Positions 1 through 12,753 of a stretch of DNA of 64,000 nt are shown here, piece by piece. The position numbers were made by a program, and so were the translations under genes. The notes beneath the pieces are model-generated. The model saw only the letters and a program-made list of their open reading frames with translations. It did no database searches and was not told where the DNA came from. Each line of letters starts with the position of its first letter. The stretch's first letter is position 1. The stretch lies in assembly GCF_003626645.1 (NCBI RefSeq), contig NZ_RBAM01000007.1:451139-515138 (forward strand). Direction: 5' to 3'. The DNA comes from Streptomyces klenkii (GTDB taxonomy: Bacteria > Actinomycetota > Actinomycetes > Streptomycetales > Streptomycetaceae).

Positions 1-41
1 AGGCTGTGGACCGCACCGCATGAGCACCAAGGAGTTTCACC

Positions 42-830
42 GTGACAACGGCTGTATCGATTCCCAAGACCGGGGGCAGCGGAGGGCGTACGGCCGTCGC
101 GGCGAGGGCCCGCCAGGTCGTCAAGGCCTACGGGGCCGGCGAGACCCGCGTCACCGCCCTCGACCAGGTGGACGTGGACATCGCCCGCGGGCAGTTCACC
201 GCCATCATGGGCCCCTCCGGCTCCGGCAAGTCCACCCTGATGCACTGCCTGGCCGGCCTGGACACCGTCACGTCCGGCCAGATCTTCATCGACGAGACCG
301 AGATAACCGGCCTCAAGGACAAGAAGCTCACCCGGCTCCGCCGCGACCGCATCGGCTTCATCTTCCAGGCGTTCAACCTGCTCCCGACGCTCAACGCGAT
401 CGAGAACATCACGCTCCCCATGGACATCGCCGGCCGCAAGCCGGACAAGGCCTGGCTCGACCGCGTCGTGGAGACCGTAGGCCTCGCGGGCCGCCTCAAG
501 CACCGGCCGAACCAGCTCTCCGGCGGCCAGCAGCAGCGCGTCGCCGTGGCCCGCGCCCTCGCCGCCCGCCCCGAGATCATCTTCGGTGACGAGCCGACCG
601 GAAACCTCGACTCGCGCGCCGGCGCCGAGGTGCTGGGCTTCCTGCGCCAGTCCGTGGACGAGCTGGGCCAGACCATCGTCATGGTCACCCACGACCCCGT
701 GGCCGCCTCGTACGCCGACCGCGTGCTCTACCTGGCCGACGGCCGCATCGTGGACGAGATGTACAGCCCGACCGCCGACGCGGTCCTCGAGCGCATGAAG
801 AACTTCGACGCCCGTGGACGGGTGTCGTGA
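42..830 (+). CDS. ABC transporter ATP-binding protein (MacB/LolD type)
   Basis: ATPase of an exporter that works with the two-domain permease encoded next. The 262-aa product has Walker A GPSGSGKS at residues 57-64, a Q-loop near 108, signature LSGGQQQ at 159-165 and Walker B followed by DEP at 179-185. This is the LolD/MacB subfamily, which powers FtsX-type permeases that move lipids, lipoproteins or peptides out of the membrane rather than pumping small solutes. GTG start at 42 has AAGGAG 8 nt upstream. The stop overlaps the permease start by 4 nt (GTGA), so translation is probably coupled. A close paralogue lies at 32106-32888. Substrate unknown. Confidence 0.95.
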   Translation: MTTAVSIPKTGGSGGRTAVAARARQVVKAYGAGETRVTALDQVDVDIARGQFTAIMGPSGSGKSTLMHCLAGLDTVTSGQIFIDETEITGLKDKKLTRLRRDRIGFIFQAFNLLPTLNAIENITLPMDIAGRKPDKAWLDRVVETVGLAGRLKHRPNQLSGGQQQRVAVARALAARPEIIFGDEPTGNLDSRAGAEVLGFLRQSVDELGQTIVMVTHDPVAASYADRVLYLADGRIVDEMYSPTADAVLERMKNFDARGRVS

Positions 831-3409
831 CCGTCCTCAAGACCTCGATGCGCAACTTCGTCGCGCACAAGGGCCGCATGGCGCTCTCCGCCGTCGCGGT
901 CCTGCTGTCGGTGGCGTTCGTGTGCGGCACGCTCGTCTTCACCGACACCATGAACGCCACGTTCGACAAGCTCTTCGCGAACACCGCCTCCGATGTCTCC
1001 GTCGGTCCCAAGAAGGACGACGACGCCCAGGAGACCGGCAAGCCGCAGGCCCTGCCGGCCGCCCTGCGGGCGAAGCTGGCGAAGGTCGACGGCGTCGCCA
1101 AGGTCGAGCCGCACGTCACCAGCATGCAGCTGACCGTCGTGAAGGGTAAGAACAAGAGCCTCAGCCCCACCTCCGGCGCCCCCACCGTGGGCACCAACTG
1201 GGACGAGAGCCAGCAGAAGTCCGTCGAGATCACCAGCGGTCACGCCCCGCACGGCGCGGCCGAGGCCGTCCTCGACGCCGACACCGCCGCCAAGCACGGC
1301 GTGAAGACGGGCGACGAGCTCCGCGTCCTCGCCGTCCCCGGCGACTTCACCGTGCGCGTCGCCGGCATCGCCACCTTCAAGACCACCAACCCCGGCGCCG
1401 CCCTCCTCTACTTCGACACCGCGACCGCGCAGACGAAGCTGCTCGGCAGCGCGGACGCCTTCAGCAGCTACGGGCTGACCGCCGCGTCCGGCGTCAGCGA
1501 CGAGCAGCTCAAGGAGCGCGTCACCGCCGTCCTCGGCTCCTCAGCCGGCGGCTCCGATGAGTACACAGTGCGCACCGCGGCCGAGTCCAAGGAGGAGAAC
1601 AAGAAGAACGTCGGCTCCTTCCTCGACGTCATGAAGTACGCGCTGCTGGGCTTCGCCGGCATCGCCGTCCTCGTCGGCATCTTCCTCATCGTCAACACCT
1701 TCTCCATGCTGGTCGCCCAGCGCACCCGGGAGATCGGCCTCATGCGGGCCATCGGCTCCAGCCGCCGGCAGATCCTGCGCTCGGTGCTCGTGGAGGCCGT
1801 GCTGCTCGGCGTCGTCGGCTCGGTGCTCGGCATCGGCGGCGGCATCGCCCTCGCCGTGGGGCTGATGGAGCTCATGGGCTCCATGGGCATGAAGCTCGAC
1901 ATGGGCGAGCTCACCATCAAGGCCGCGACGCCGGTCGTGGGCCTGACCATCGGCGTGCTCGTCACCGTGCTCGCCGCCGTCCTGCCCGCCGTCAAGGCCA
2001 CCCGCATCTCCCCGATGTCCGCCCTGCGCGACGCCGGCACCCCGGCGGACGGCAAGGCCGGCAAGGTGCGCGCCACGATCGGCGTGCTGCTCACCGCCCT
2101 GGGCGGGCTGGCCCTGGTCGCCGCGGCGAAGGCGGACGACGCCAAGGCGGGCTCCGGCATGCTGGGCCTCGGCGTCTTCCTGTCCCTCGTCGGCTTCATC
2201 GTCGTCGGACCGCTGCTGGCCGGCTTCGTCGTCCGCGTGATCAGCGCGGTCGTGCTGCGGGTCTTCGGGCCCGTCGGCCGCCTCGCCGAGCGCAACGCGC
2301 TGCGCAACCCGCGGCGCACCGGAGCCACCGCCTCCGCGCTGATGATCGGCCTCGCGCTGGTCGCCGCGCTGTCGGTGGTCGGCTCCTCGATGGTCGCCTC
2401 GGCCACGGACCAGCTCGACAAGTCGGTGGGCGCGGACTTCATCATCCAGAACGAGAACGGGCAGCCGCTCAGCCCCGCGCAGAGCAAGGCCGTCCGGTCG
2501 GCGGGTGACGTCGCGCACTTCACCCGGATCACGACCGTCAACGCCAAGCTCACCCTCCCCGACGGCAAGACCGTCAAGCAGGGCCTCAACGCCTCCGAGT
2601 CCACCTACGGCGAGGACCTGATCACAGAGACGGTGCAGGGCAAGTTCGCGGACGTCTGGGGCAAGGACGCCATGTCCGTGCCGGAGGGCTTCGCCAAGGA
2701 CCATGGCATCAAGCTCGGGGACGAGCTGACCGTCGCGATGGCCGACGGCCGCACGGCCGGGCTCCGGGTGAAGGCCATCACCTCGGACGACACCAGCATC
2801 AACAAGGGCGGGATGTTCCTCGCCCTCGACACCGCCCGGCAGTACCTGCCCGCCGACAAGATGCCGCTGGACATGCTGGTGCTGGCCAAGGCCTCCGACG
2901 GCAGGACCAAGGAGGCCGCCGCCGCCCTCAAGGCGTCCGTCGAGCAGTACCCGCAGATCAAGGTCCGCGACCAGTCCGACTACAAGAAGCTCATCCAGGA
3001 CCAGGTCGGCCAGCTCCTCAACATGATCTACGGCCTGCTCGCCCTCGCGATCATCGTCGCGGTCCTGGGCGTCGTGAACACCCTGGCCCTGTCGGTCGTC
3101 GAACGCACCCGGGAGATCGGCCTCCTGCGCGCCATCGGCCTCTCGCGCCGCCAGATGCGCCGCATGATCCGCCTGGAGTCGGTCGTCATCGCCCTCTTCG
3201 GCGCCCTGCTCGGCCTCGGCCTGGGCATGGCCTGGGGCACCACGTCCCAGAAGCTCCTGGCCCTCCAGGGCCTGGGCGTCCTGGACATCCCCTGGCCGAC
3301 GATCACCGCGGTCTTCCTCGGCTCAGCGGTCGTGGGCCTCCTCGCGGCCCTGGTCCCGGCATTCCGGGCAGGCCGGATGAACGTCCTGAACGCGATCGCC
3401 ACGGACTGA
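827..3409 (+). CDS. ABC transporter permease, two FtsX domains
   Basis: 860-aa integral membrane permease. One N-terminal membrane segment (about residues 16-38) is followed by an extracytoplasmic domain, an FtsX-like three-helix block (about 268-390), a central membrane stretch (about 420-525), a second extracytoplasmic domain and a C-terminal FtsX block (about 735-855). Both FtsX blocks carry the usual 'RTREIGLxRAIG' motif after the first helix, seen near residues 300 and 765. The GTG start overlaps the ATPase stop. The partner permease at 29513-32032 has the same architecture. Family members act as mechanotransmission exporters; the substrate cannot be told from sequence. Confidence 0.93.
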   Translation: MTVLKTSMRNFVAHKGRMALSAVAVLLSVAFVCGTLVFTDTMNATFDKLFANTASDVSVGPKKDDDAQETGKPQALPAALRAKLAKVDGVAKVEPHVTSMQLTVVKGKNKSLSPTSGAPTVGTNWDESQQKSVEITSGHAPHGAAEAVLDADTAAKHGVKTGDELRVLAVPGDFTVRVAGIATFKTTNPGAALLYFDTATAQTKLLGSADAFSSYGLTAASGVSDEQLKERVTAVLGSSAGGSDEYTVRTAAESKEENKKNVGSFLDVMKYALLGFAGIAVLVGIFLIVNTFSMLVAQRTREIGLMRAIGSSRRQILRSVLVEAVLLGVVGSVLGIGGGIALAVGLMELMGSMGMKLDMGELTIKAATPVVGLTIGVLVTVLAAVLPAVKATRISPMSALRDAGTPADGKAGKVRATIGVLLTALGGLALVAAAKADDAKAGSGMLGLGVFLSLVGFIVVGPLLAGFVVRVISAVVLRVFGPVGRLAERNALRNPRRTGATASALMIGLALVAALSVVGSSMVASATDQLDKSVGADFIIQNENGQPLSPAQSKAVRSAGDVAHFTRITTVNAKLTLPDGKTVKQGLNASESTYGEDLITETVQGKFADVWGKDAMSVPEGFAKDHGIKLGDELTVAMADGRTAGLRVKAITSDDTSINKGGMFLALDTARQYLPADKMPLDMLVLAKASDGRTKEAAAALKASVEQYPQIKVRDQSDYKKLIQDQVGQLLNMIYGLLALAIIVAVLGVVNTLALSVVERTREIGLLRAIGLSRRQMRRMIRLESVVIALFGALLGLGLGMAWGTTSQKLLALQGLGVLDIPWPTITAVFLGSAVVGLLAALVPAFRAGRMNVLNAIATD

Positions 3410-3411
3410 CC

Positions 3412-3488
3412 TCCGGCCGGGGGAAAACCGGCCGGAAAAAACCAGCCCGGCCCGGACGTGCCACGGGGGTGCGCGTCCGGGCCGGGCT
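3412..3488. terminator. Two consecutive hairpins after the ABC operon
   Basis: A perfect 9-bp stem (3412-3420 with 3428-3436, loop GGGAAAA, followed by an A-run) is followed by a perfect 15-bp stem (3444-3458 with 3474-3488). The pair sits just after the permease stop and is a good candidate for its transcription terminator. Confidence 0.7.
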
Positions 3489-3591
3489 CCTTTGCGCCCG
3501 GCCCGGGGTGCGTAAAGGCCCGGCCTCCCGGAGAGGCGACGCTCTGCCGCCCGGTTGCCGTACGGTGATCGGGGCATCCTTGGGAGGACTC

Positions 3592-3951
3592 ATGACCACG
3601 CAGCCGGTTCACGACGGTGGGGCGCTGATCCCCAGACCCGAGAAGACGTTCCCCGCGTTGCGGGCGGCGCTCGCGCAGGTCGCGCCGTCCCGGCTGGCGG
3701 AGATGGCGACGGAGCGGGACACGGTCTTCACGATGGCCACTCAGACCAACAGTCTCGGGCCGATCGCCATGTTCCAGCTCAAGTGGGCCACTGTGATCGA
3801 GGTCGAGCGGTTTCCTGAGGTCGCGCGGCGGCTGCACGCGGCCGAGCGCGCCGCGCAGTCCCTCGACAGGGACGATCCGGCGTGGCGGGCCGCGATGGAC
3901 GGGATCCGGGAGATCATGGACACGGCCAGGGCGCAGGTAGCCGATGGGTGA
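3592..3951 (+). CDS. DUF6247-like small protein, possible antitoxin
   Basis: 119-aa cytoplasmic protein that I recognise as DUF6247-like: a 'FPALRAALAQVAPSRLAEM' segment near the N terminus and a helical C-terminal half rich in Ala, Glu and Arg. ATG at 3592 has GGGAGG a few bases upstream; longer in-frame starts have no such site. The 3' end overlaps the next reading frame (ATGGGTGA, 3944-3951), so the two are translationally coupled. Small overlapping pairs of this kind in Streptomyces are often toxin-antitoxin-like, and I infer this gene is the antitoxin side. The function has not been shown. Confidence 0.7.
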   Translation: MTTQPVHDGGALIPRPEKTFPALRAALAQVAPSRLAEMATERDTVFTMATQTNSLGPIAMFQLKWATVIEVERFPEVARRLHAAERAAQSLDRDDPAWRAAMDGIREIMDTARAQVADG

Positions 3952-4206
3952 ATGGGGCTGGGAGTACGACCCCGACGCCCGGCACGTCATCGGCGAGACG
4001 CCGACCTCGCCTTCGTCGCACGGGTGGAAGAGCGTGCCGACGAGCTGGTCCGGGCAGCGGCGGCTCTCTATCTGGACGGTGCCTCTTACCGGGGCCGGTC
4101 ACCCGGGGGGCAGGAGGAAATCCTCCCCGGAGGGATGTTCCAGTATCTGACCGTCGTGCGGCAGCAGTGCCTGTACATCGTCCAGGTCATCGCCTGGCCA
4201 CTCTGA
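3944..4206 (+). pseudogene. RelE/ParE-like partner gene with a 1-nt frameshift
   Basis: Reading starts at ATG 3944 (MGEWGWEYDPD...) and loses sense after codon 19. The -1 frame then continues from about 4000 (ADLAFVARVEERADEL...) to the TGA at 4206, ending in LYIVQVIAWPL. Adding one G near position 4000 gives a continuous 87-aa protein. The restored product is short and basic and ends in a hydrophobic beta-strand, as RelE/ParE-like toxins do; that assignment is inference. The gene overlaps the DUF6247 stop. The shift may be a sequencing error, an inactivating mutation or, less likely, programmed. Confidence 0.6.
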
Positions 4207-4270
4207 CCGGCGCGGGCGGGGGCGTCCCCGGTCCCGGAACCGTCGGGCCGCGGTTGTCGGTGGTGCGTCG

Positions 4271-4276
4271 TAGGCT
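4271..4276 (+). promoter_or_regulatory. -10-like box TAGGCT upstream of mfd
   Basis: TAGGCT about 78 nt before the mfd start matches the -10 form seen before several genes here (mazG, eno, cbs). No convincing -35 lies at normal spacing. Confidence 0.4.
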
Positions 4277-4353
4277 GGGCTCACCCGGCCCGTGGACACG
4301 TGTCGGGCCGTTCGCGTTGTCACCCCTTGTCACCCGGGACGGAAAAAGCCTCC

Positions 4354-7887
<3,534 letters not shown>

Positions 7888-7923
7888 GGCGCCGGCCCGG
7901 CCGACGGGCGCAGGGGGCGGGGG

Positions 7924-9408
7924 TCAGGAGGCCGCCGCCCCCGACCTCTTCAGCACCACATAGCCCCCCTCGCTGCCGAGGAGCGCGTACCGCGCCCCGG
8001 GGTGCATCCGTTCCCCGTCCGCGATCAGGTCCCCCGGGCCCTTGCCGTCCGCCATGCGCATGGCTATGTAGTCGGGGGTGATGCCGCGGGTGTCGCCGAT
8101 CCAGAAGACCCGGCACCGGCCGGCGAGGCGGCTTATCGGGGCTATGTCGGCCTCGACGCTCGCCCCGTCGGGGATGCGGTCCAGGAGCCGCTCGGTCGCC
8201 CGGACGCTCTCGGGGACGCTGTACGTGCCGGACTCGGTCAGGGAGTACAGGGGCAGGGACGCGGTCAGGGCGAGGGACGCGGCGAGCACCGCGCCCGGCA
8301 GGTGGTGCGCGTACGAGCGCAGCAGCGGGCGGCGGCTGTCGCGGGCCCGGGCCAGGGCGTCGGTGAGCGCGATGAGGACGACGGGCATCAGGACGGCGTT
8401 GTAGTGCCAGTCCGTGCCCCAGTAGTGGTCGTCGTGGGAGGCGAACCGCCACGCGAGCGTCGGCACGGCGGCGATCAGAACCGGGGAGCGCAGGGCCAGC
8501 AGGCCGGTGGTGGGCAGCAGGATCCACAGCAGGGTGCGTATCGCGGTGTCGGCGGGGATGGTGGCGGGGGATCCGTCGCCCCCGCCGCCGTCGAGCTTGT
8601 TCCAGTAGTCGTAGGCGCCGCCGGTGTTGAAACCGGGGATGATCAGCCCGAACGTGATCGCGGCGGCCGCCAGGCCGAAGGCCACCAGCCCGGTGGCCAG
8701 CGGGGCCGCTCCCCGGGGGACGCCCTCGCCGCGGGACTTCGCGCCGCGCAGCCGGATCAGGATGATCGCGCCGATCGCGGCCGCCGTGATGCCCAGGTCC
8801 TCCTTCACCAGGACGAGGGGCACGGCCCACCAGACCGCGGCCCGCCAGCGCCCGCGCACCACCGCTTCGAGGGAGAACGCGAGCAGCGGCATCGCGAAGG
8901 CGATCTCGTGGAAGTCGAAGTCGACCGCGCGCTGGACGCCCCACGACAGGCCGTAGGCGATGCCGATGGCCAGTCCGCGCTTGCGGCCGAGCAGCCCGGC
9001 GGCGAGCCGGGCGACCGGTATCGCGGACAGGGCGAAGAGCGCGGCCTGGGCGACGAGCAGGGTGACCGGGGTGGGGAAGATCCGGTAGAGGGGGGCGAGC
9101 AGGGCGGTGACCGGGCTGAAGTGGTCGCCGAGGATGTTGGTGCCCGGGCCCTTGAGGTCGGCTATGGGCGCCTGGAGGTGGGCGTAGCCGCGGACGGCCT
9201 GCTCGAAGATACCCAGGTCCCAGGACATGGTGAGCATGCGGCGGTGCCGGCACAGGGACAGCGCGGTGTAGAGGACGAAGAGGGCTCCCGCGAGCCAGTA
9301 CGGATCCCAGCGCGGGGCGCGCAGGGCCGCGGCGCGGGGCCGGGCGCCGGGTGCCGCCTCGGCCGCGGGCCCGCCCGGTGCCGGAACGGTGGCGGCGGCC
9401 GAGTCCAT
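7924..9408 (-). CDS. DUF2079 multi-pass membrane protein
   Basis: 494-aa polytopic membrane protein of the DUF2079 family, distantly like GT-C glycosyltransferases. The N-terminal 'SWDLGIFEQAVRGYAHL' and 'GDHFSPVTALLAPLYR' segments are typical, with an acidic 'DLGIFEQ' early in the first loop, as GT-C enzymes use. About ten hydrophobic segments follow. ATG at 9408 has AAGGA 7 nt upstream; the longer in-frame start gives an unlikely basic N terminus. Its neighbours do not indicate a substrate. Confidence 0.85.
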   Translation of the reverse strand: MDSAAATVPAPGGPAAEAAPGARPRAAALRAPRWDPYWLAGALFVLYTALSLCRHRRMLTMSWDLGIFEQAVRGYAHLQAPIADLKGPGTNILGDHFSPVTALLAPLYRIFPTPVTLLVAQAALFALSAIPVARLAAGLLGRKRGLAIGIAYGLSWGVQRAVDFDFHEIAFAMPLLAFSLEAVVRGRWRAAVWWAVPLVLVKEDLGITAAAIGAIILIRLRGAKSRGEGVPRGAAPLATGLVAFGLAAAAITFGLIIPGFNTGGAYDYWNKLDGGGGDGSPATIPADTAIRTLLWILLPTTGLLALRSPVLIAAVPTLAWRFASHDDHYWGTDWHYNAVLMPVVLIALTDALARARDSRRPLLRSYAHHLPGAVLAASLALTASLPLYSLTESGTYSVPESVRATERLLDRIPDGASVEADIAPISRLAGRCRVFWIGDTRGITPDYIAMRMADGKGPGDLIADGERMHPGARYALLGSEGGYVVLKRSGAAAS

Positions 9409-9600
9409 GGGGGAGTCCTTTGTCCGGGAACGGTGGGATGACTGAGCGACGGCTGAGCGACGCCCGAGCAACAGCTGAGGGATGACTGTCGGAAAAGATA
9501 CGCGGAGCCTCGCCGGAGCCCGGCCTCCTTTCCGAGAGACGAGCGGTCTCCCGGCGCGGTTCGGCCGGAATGTGTCGTCCTTCTCTCAGGCCCCCGCCGT

Positions 9601-10302
9601 TCAGCCCGTCTTCTTCCAGTCGGAGCAGCCGGTGGTCTTGAAGTAGGCGTCGCCGGGGGCGATGGTCACGACGGCGTTGCCCGTGACGTTGTCGTTGGCG
9701 AGGATCGAGTCCGCGCTCTCGTGCAGGGCGTCCTTGGCCCGCTCCCAGTAGCAGCCGTCCTGCTTGTTGCCGGCCGACTTGTAGGTGCCGGGGGCTATGT
9801 CGGCCCCCACCTTGTACATGCCGTTGCCGGGCATCTCGGTCTTCGGGCTCCCGGCTGCTTCGCCCTCGGCCACGCGCTCCCAGCTCTTGCAGCCCTGCGT
9901 CTTGAAGATCTTGTCCCCGGCCTTGACCGTCACGTACGAGGCGCCGATCACGTTGTCGTTGGCGAGGATCGCGTCGGGGTCGCCGCTGGAGTCCTTGGCG
10001 CGCTCCCAGTAGCACCCGAGCTTGTTGCCGAGCGAGCGGTAGGTGCCGGGCTCGAGGTCCGAGCCGACCTGATAGGTGCCGCTTCCCTTCAGGGAGCCCT
10101 TCGCGGCCTTCTCCTTTCCTTCGCCGCCCCCCTGGCCCTTCTTCTCCGCCTGCCCCGCGGCGGAGGCCTTGCCGTCGCCGCTGTCGCCGCCACCGCTCAG
10201 GGCGCCGCCGATGCCCACGACCACGACGAGGGCGCCCGCGGCCGTGAGGAGCTTGTGCCGCGCGAACCAGTTCCGCTGCTTGGGCTGGGAGTGCTGAGAC
10301 AT
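9601..10302 (-). CDS. Membrane-anchored protein with two tandem ~70-aa repeats
   Basis: 233-aa protein with a short cytoplasmic start, one membrane anchor (about residues 15-37), a Gly/Lys/Ala-rich linker, then two copies of a domain about 70 aa long. Each copy runs: G-T-Y-x-V-G-x-D, PGTY, a 'CYWERAKD' motif, 'ILANDNV', a 'V-x-AGD-x-x-F' strand and a final G-C-x-x-W. Two Cys per repeat could form a disulfide outside the membrane. Such domains are common in secreted actinobacterial proteins of unknown function. ATG 10302 has AAAGG 8 nt upstream. A GTG 9 nt earlier is possible. Confidence 0.75.
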   Translation of the reverse strand: MSQHSQPKQRNWFARHKLLTAAGALVVVVGIGGALSGGGDSGDGKASAAGQAEKKGQGGGEGKEKAAKGSLKGSGTYQVGSDLEPGTYRSLGNKLGCYWERAKDSSGDPDAILANDNVIGASYVTVKAGDKIFKTQGCKSWERVAEGEAAGSPKTEMPGNGMYKVGADIAPGTYKSAGNKQDGCYWERAKDALHESADSILANDNVTGNAVVTIAPGDAYFKTTGCSDWKKTG

Positions 10303-10508
10303 GACTGACACCTTTCGGCGGGGAAATCTTCTCGAACCGACGAGTCAATGACAGCAGAGCCTGTGAACCGAGTCAACCACGTTCACGCGATGAGGTGAGT
10401 TCACGTCTGTGAAGGGGTGTGTGCGGGTCTCGCGGGTATGCTCGGCACCACAGCGACGAGGCGGGCCGGCTCCGTGCAGGCAGGGTCGGGTAGGAGAGGG
10501 GAAGCCGG

Positions 10509-12617
10509 ATGCCGGACAGCGACAGCGCAGCGGAGGTGACCGCGGCCGGGATCGCCCGGCTGGCCGGAGTGGGCCGCGCGGCCGTCAGCAACTGGCGCAG
10601 GCGCCACCCCGACTTCCCGCAGCCGATAGGGGGCAGCGAGACCAGCCCCACGTTCGCCCTCGGCGACGTCGAGCAGTGGCTGCGCCACCAGGGCAAGCTC
10701 GCCGAGGTCCCGCTGCGCGAGCGGGTCTGGCAGCAGGTCGCCGGCCACCCCGCCGGAGCCGTGACCGCCCTGCGCTACGCGGGCTCCGTCCTCCTCCTCG
10801 TCCGGGACCGGCCCGCCGCCTGGCTGGAGCTGGCCGCCCTCGGTGACCTCAAGCTCTCCGAGCAGCTGCCCTCGGCCCTGGAGTCCGCGCTCGCCGCCCG
10901 CCTGGGGCGGCACCACCCCGTCGGCGTCCCCACCACCGCCGAGCTGGCCGTCTCCTCCGCCCTGCTGCGCGGCGCCGCCGAGCTCGCCTCCGGGCGCGGC
11001 GCCGCCCACGTCTACGAATTCCTCCTGGGCCGCCACCTCGACGCCAACCCCCGGCAGTACACCCTCACCCCGCCCGGCCCCGCCGAGCTCATGGCCGCCC
11101 TCGGCGAGGGAAGCCCCGCCGACCGCCACCGGCCGCGCACCGTCCTCGACCCCGCCTGCGGCACCGGCGGCCTCCTCCACGCCGCCGCGGCCGGCACGGG
11201 CGCCCCCGCGCCGGCGGTCCTCGGACAGGAGGCCGACCCCGGCCTCGCGGCGCTCACCGCCCTGCGCCTCGCCCTGCACAGCGACGCCCGGGTCCGGGTG
11301 CGCGCGGGCGACAGCCTCCGCGCCGACGCCTTCCCGGACACCGCCGCCGACACGGTGCTGTGCCACCCCCCGTTCAACGAGCGCAACTGGGGCCATGAGG
11401 AGCTCGCCTACGACCCGCGCTGGGAGTACGGCTTCCCCGCCCGCACCGAGTCCGAGCTCGCCTGGGTCCAGCACGCCCTCGCCCGGCTGCGCGACGGCGG
11501 CACCGCCGTCCTGCTGATGCCCCCCGCCGCGGCCTCCCGCCGCTCCGGCCGCCGCATCCGCGCCGACCTCCTGCGCCGCGGCGCCCTGCGCGCCGTGATC
11601 GCCCTGCCGGCGGGCGCCGCCCCGCCCTACAACATCCCGCTGCACGTGTGGGTGCTGCGCCGGCCCGGCGCCCAGGCCTCGCCCGTCCCGCACGTCCTCC
11701 TGGCCGAGACGGGCGACCTCGCCCCGGCCGGCCGCGACAAGCTGCCCTGGCAGGCCGTGCGCACCGAGGTCCTCGGCGCCTGGGAGGAGTTCGAGCGGCA
11801 CGGCACCGTCGAGGAGAGGCCCGGCCGGTGCCGCTCCCTCCCCGTCATCGACCTGCTCGACGACGACGTCGACCTCGCCCCCGCCCGCCACCTGCCGCCG
11901 CCCGCCGCCGGCAGCGGCGCGGCCGAGCTCACCGACATCCACGACCGGCTCCTGGCCGCCCTGCGGCGCACCGGCGAGCTCACCCCCGCCCCGCCCGCCG
12001 CTCCCGGGGACCCGGCCCGCTGGCCCACCACCACCGTCGGCGAGCTCGCCCGGGCCGGGGCGCTGGTGCTGCGCGCGGGCGGCCCGGGGGCGGTGCCCGA
12101 CCCGGGCGCCGCCGCCCCGCCGGTGCTCACCGACTACGACGTGAAGGGGGGCGGCGGCCCCACGGGCACGCTGCCCGAGGGGCAGGCCGAGGAGCCGGTC
12201 CTGGTGCGGGCCGGGGATGTCGTCGTCCCCGTCGTCGGCGATGTCACCGTGGCCCGCGTCATCGGCGAGGAGACGGCCGGCGCCGCCCTCGGCCGGGGCC
12301 TGTTCCTGCTGCGGCCCGACCCGGCCGCCCTCGACCCGTGGTTCCTCGCCGGCTTCCTGCGCGGCACCGCCAACCAGCGCCAGGCCAGCAGCTACGCCTC
12401 CACCGCCACCCGCCTCGACGTCCGCCGGCTCCAGGTGCCCCGCCTCCCGCTCGCCGACCAGCGGCGCTACGGCGGCCGCTTCCGCGGACTCGCGGAGTTC
12501 GAGGAGGCGCTGCGGCGGGCGGAGCGGCTGGGGGAGCGGCTGGTGCAGGGGATGTTCGACGGGCTGACGGACGGGAGCGTCCGGCCGGAAGGCATCCCGG
12601 GACGCATCCCGGACTAA
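10509..12617 (+). CDS. HTH - N6-adenine methylase - specificity-domain fusion, no restriction partner
   Basis: 702-aa protein. Residues 10-60 resemble a helix-turn-helix ('GIARLAGVGRAAVSNWRRRHPDFP'). Residues about 180-420 form an HsdM-like methyltransferase fold with the SAM motif DPACGTGG at 215-222. The expected catalytic (N/D/S)PP(Y/F) motif reads HPPF near 285. The C-terminal third resembles half of a type I S-subunit, with a target-recognition-like region ending 'VPRLPLADQRRYGGRF' and a long helix. No HsdR or other nuclease lies nearby. Related proteins are, as I recall, widely conserved in Streptomyces. The His substitution makes methylation doubtful; it may be a DNA-binding regulator. 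Confidence 0.8.
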   Translation: MPDSDSAAEVTAAGIARLAGVGRAAVSNWRRRHPDFPQPIGGSETSPTFALGDVEQWLRHQGKLAEVPLRERVWQQVAGHPAGAVTALRYAGSVLLLVRDRPAAWLELAALGDLKLSEQLPSALESALAARLGRHHPVGVPTTAELAVSSALLRGAAELASGRGAAHVYEFLLGRHLDANPRQYTLTPPGPAELMAALGEGSPADRHRPRTVLDPACGTGGLLHAAAAGTGAPAPAVLGQEADPGLAALTALRLALHSDARVRVRAGDSLRADAFPDTAADTVLCHPPFNERNWGHEELAYDPRWEYGFPARTESELAWVQHALARLRDGGTAVLLMPPAAASRRSGRRIRADLLRRGALRAVIALPAGAAPPYNIPLHVWVLRRPGAQASPVPHVLLAETGDLAPAGRDKLPWQAVRTEVLGAWEEFERHGTVEERPGRCRSLPVIDLLDDDVDLAPARHLPPPAAGSGAAELTDIHDRLLAALRRTGELTPAPPAAPGDPARWPTTTVGELARAGALVLRAGGPGAVPDPGAAAPPVLTDYDVKGGGGPTGTLPEGQAEEPVLVRAGDVVVPVVGDVTVARVIGEETAGAALGRGLFLLRPDPAALDPWFLAGFLRGTANQRQASSYASTATRLDVRRLQVPRLPLADQRRYGGRFRGLAEFEEALRRAERLGERLVQGMFDGLTDGSVRPEGIPGRIPD

Positions 12618-12753
12618 ATCCCGGAATGAGTGCTTCCGCGAGGTCCGCGTGGTTCGAGTGACCTGTCACACCGTCTGATGTGGGCAACCTGGGGTGAGTT
12701 GCCCGTGTCGGTATATAGGCTCAGGACACAAACGCGCACTCCAGGAGCGAGGA

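Noticed and set aside
128..688. Antisense frame in the first ABC ATPase
   Set aside because: A mirror of a conserved coding strand, with no start site or domain of its own.
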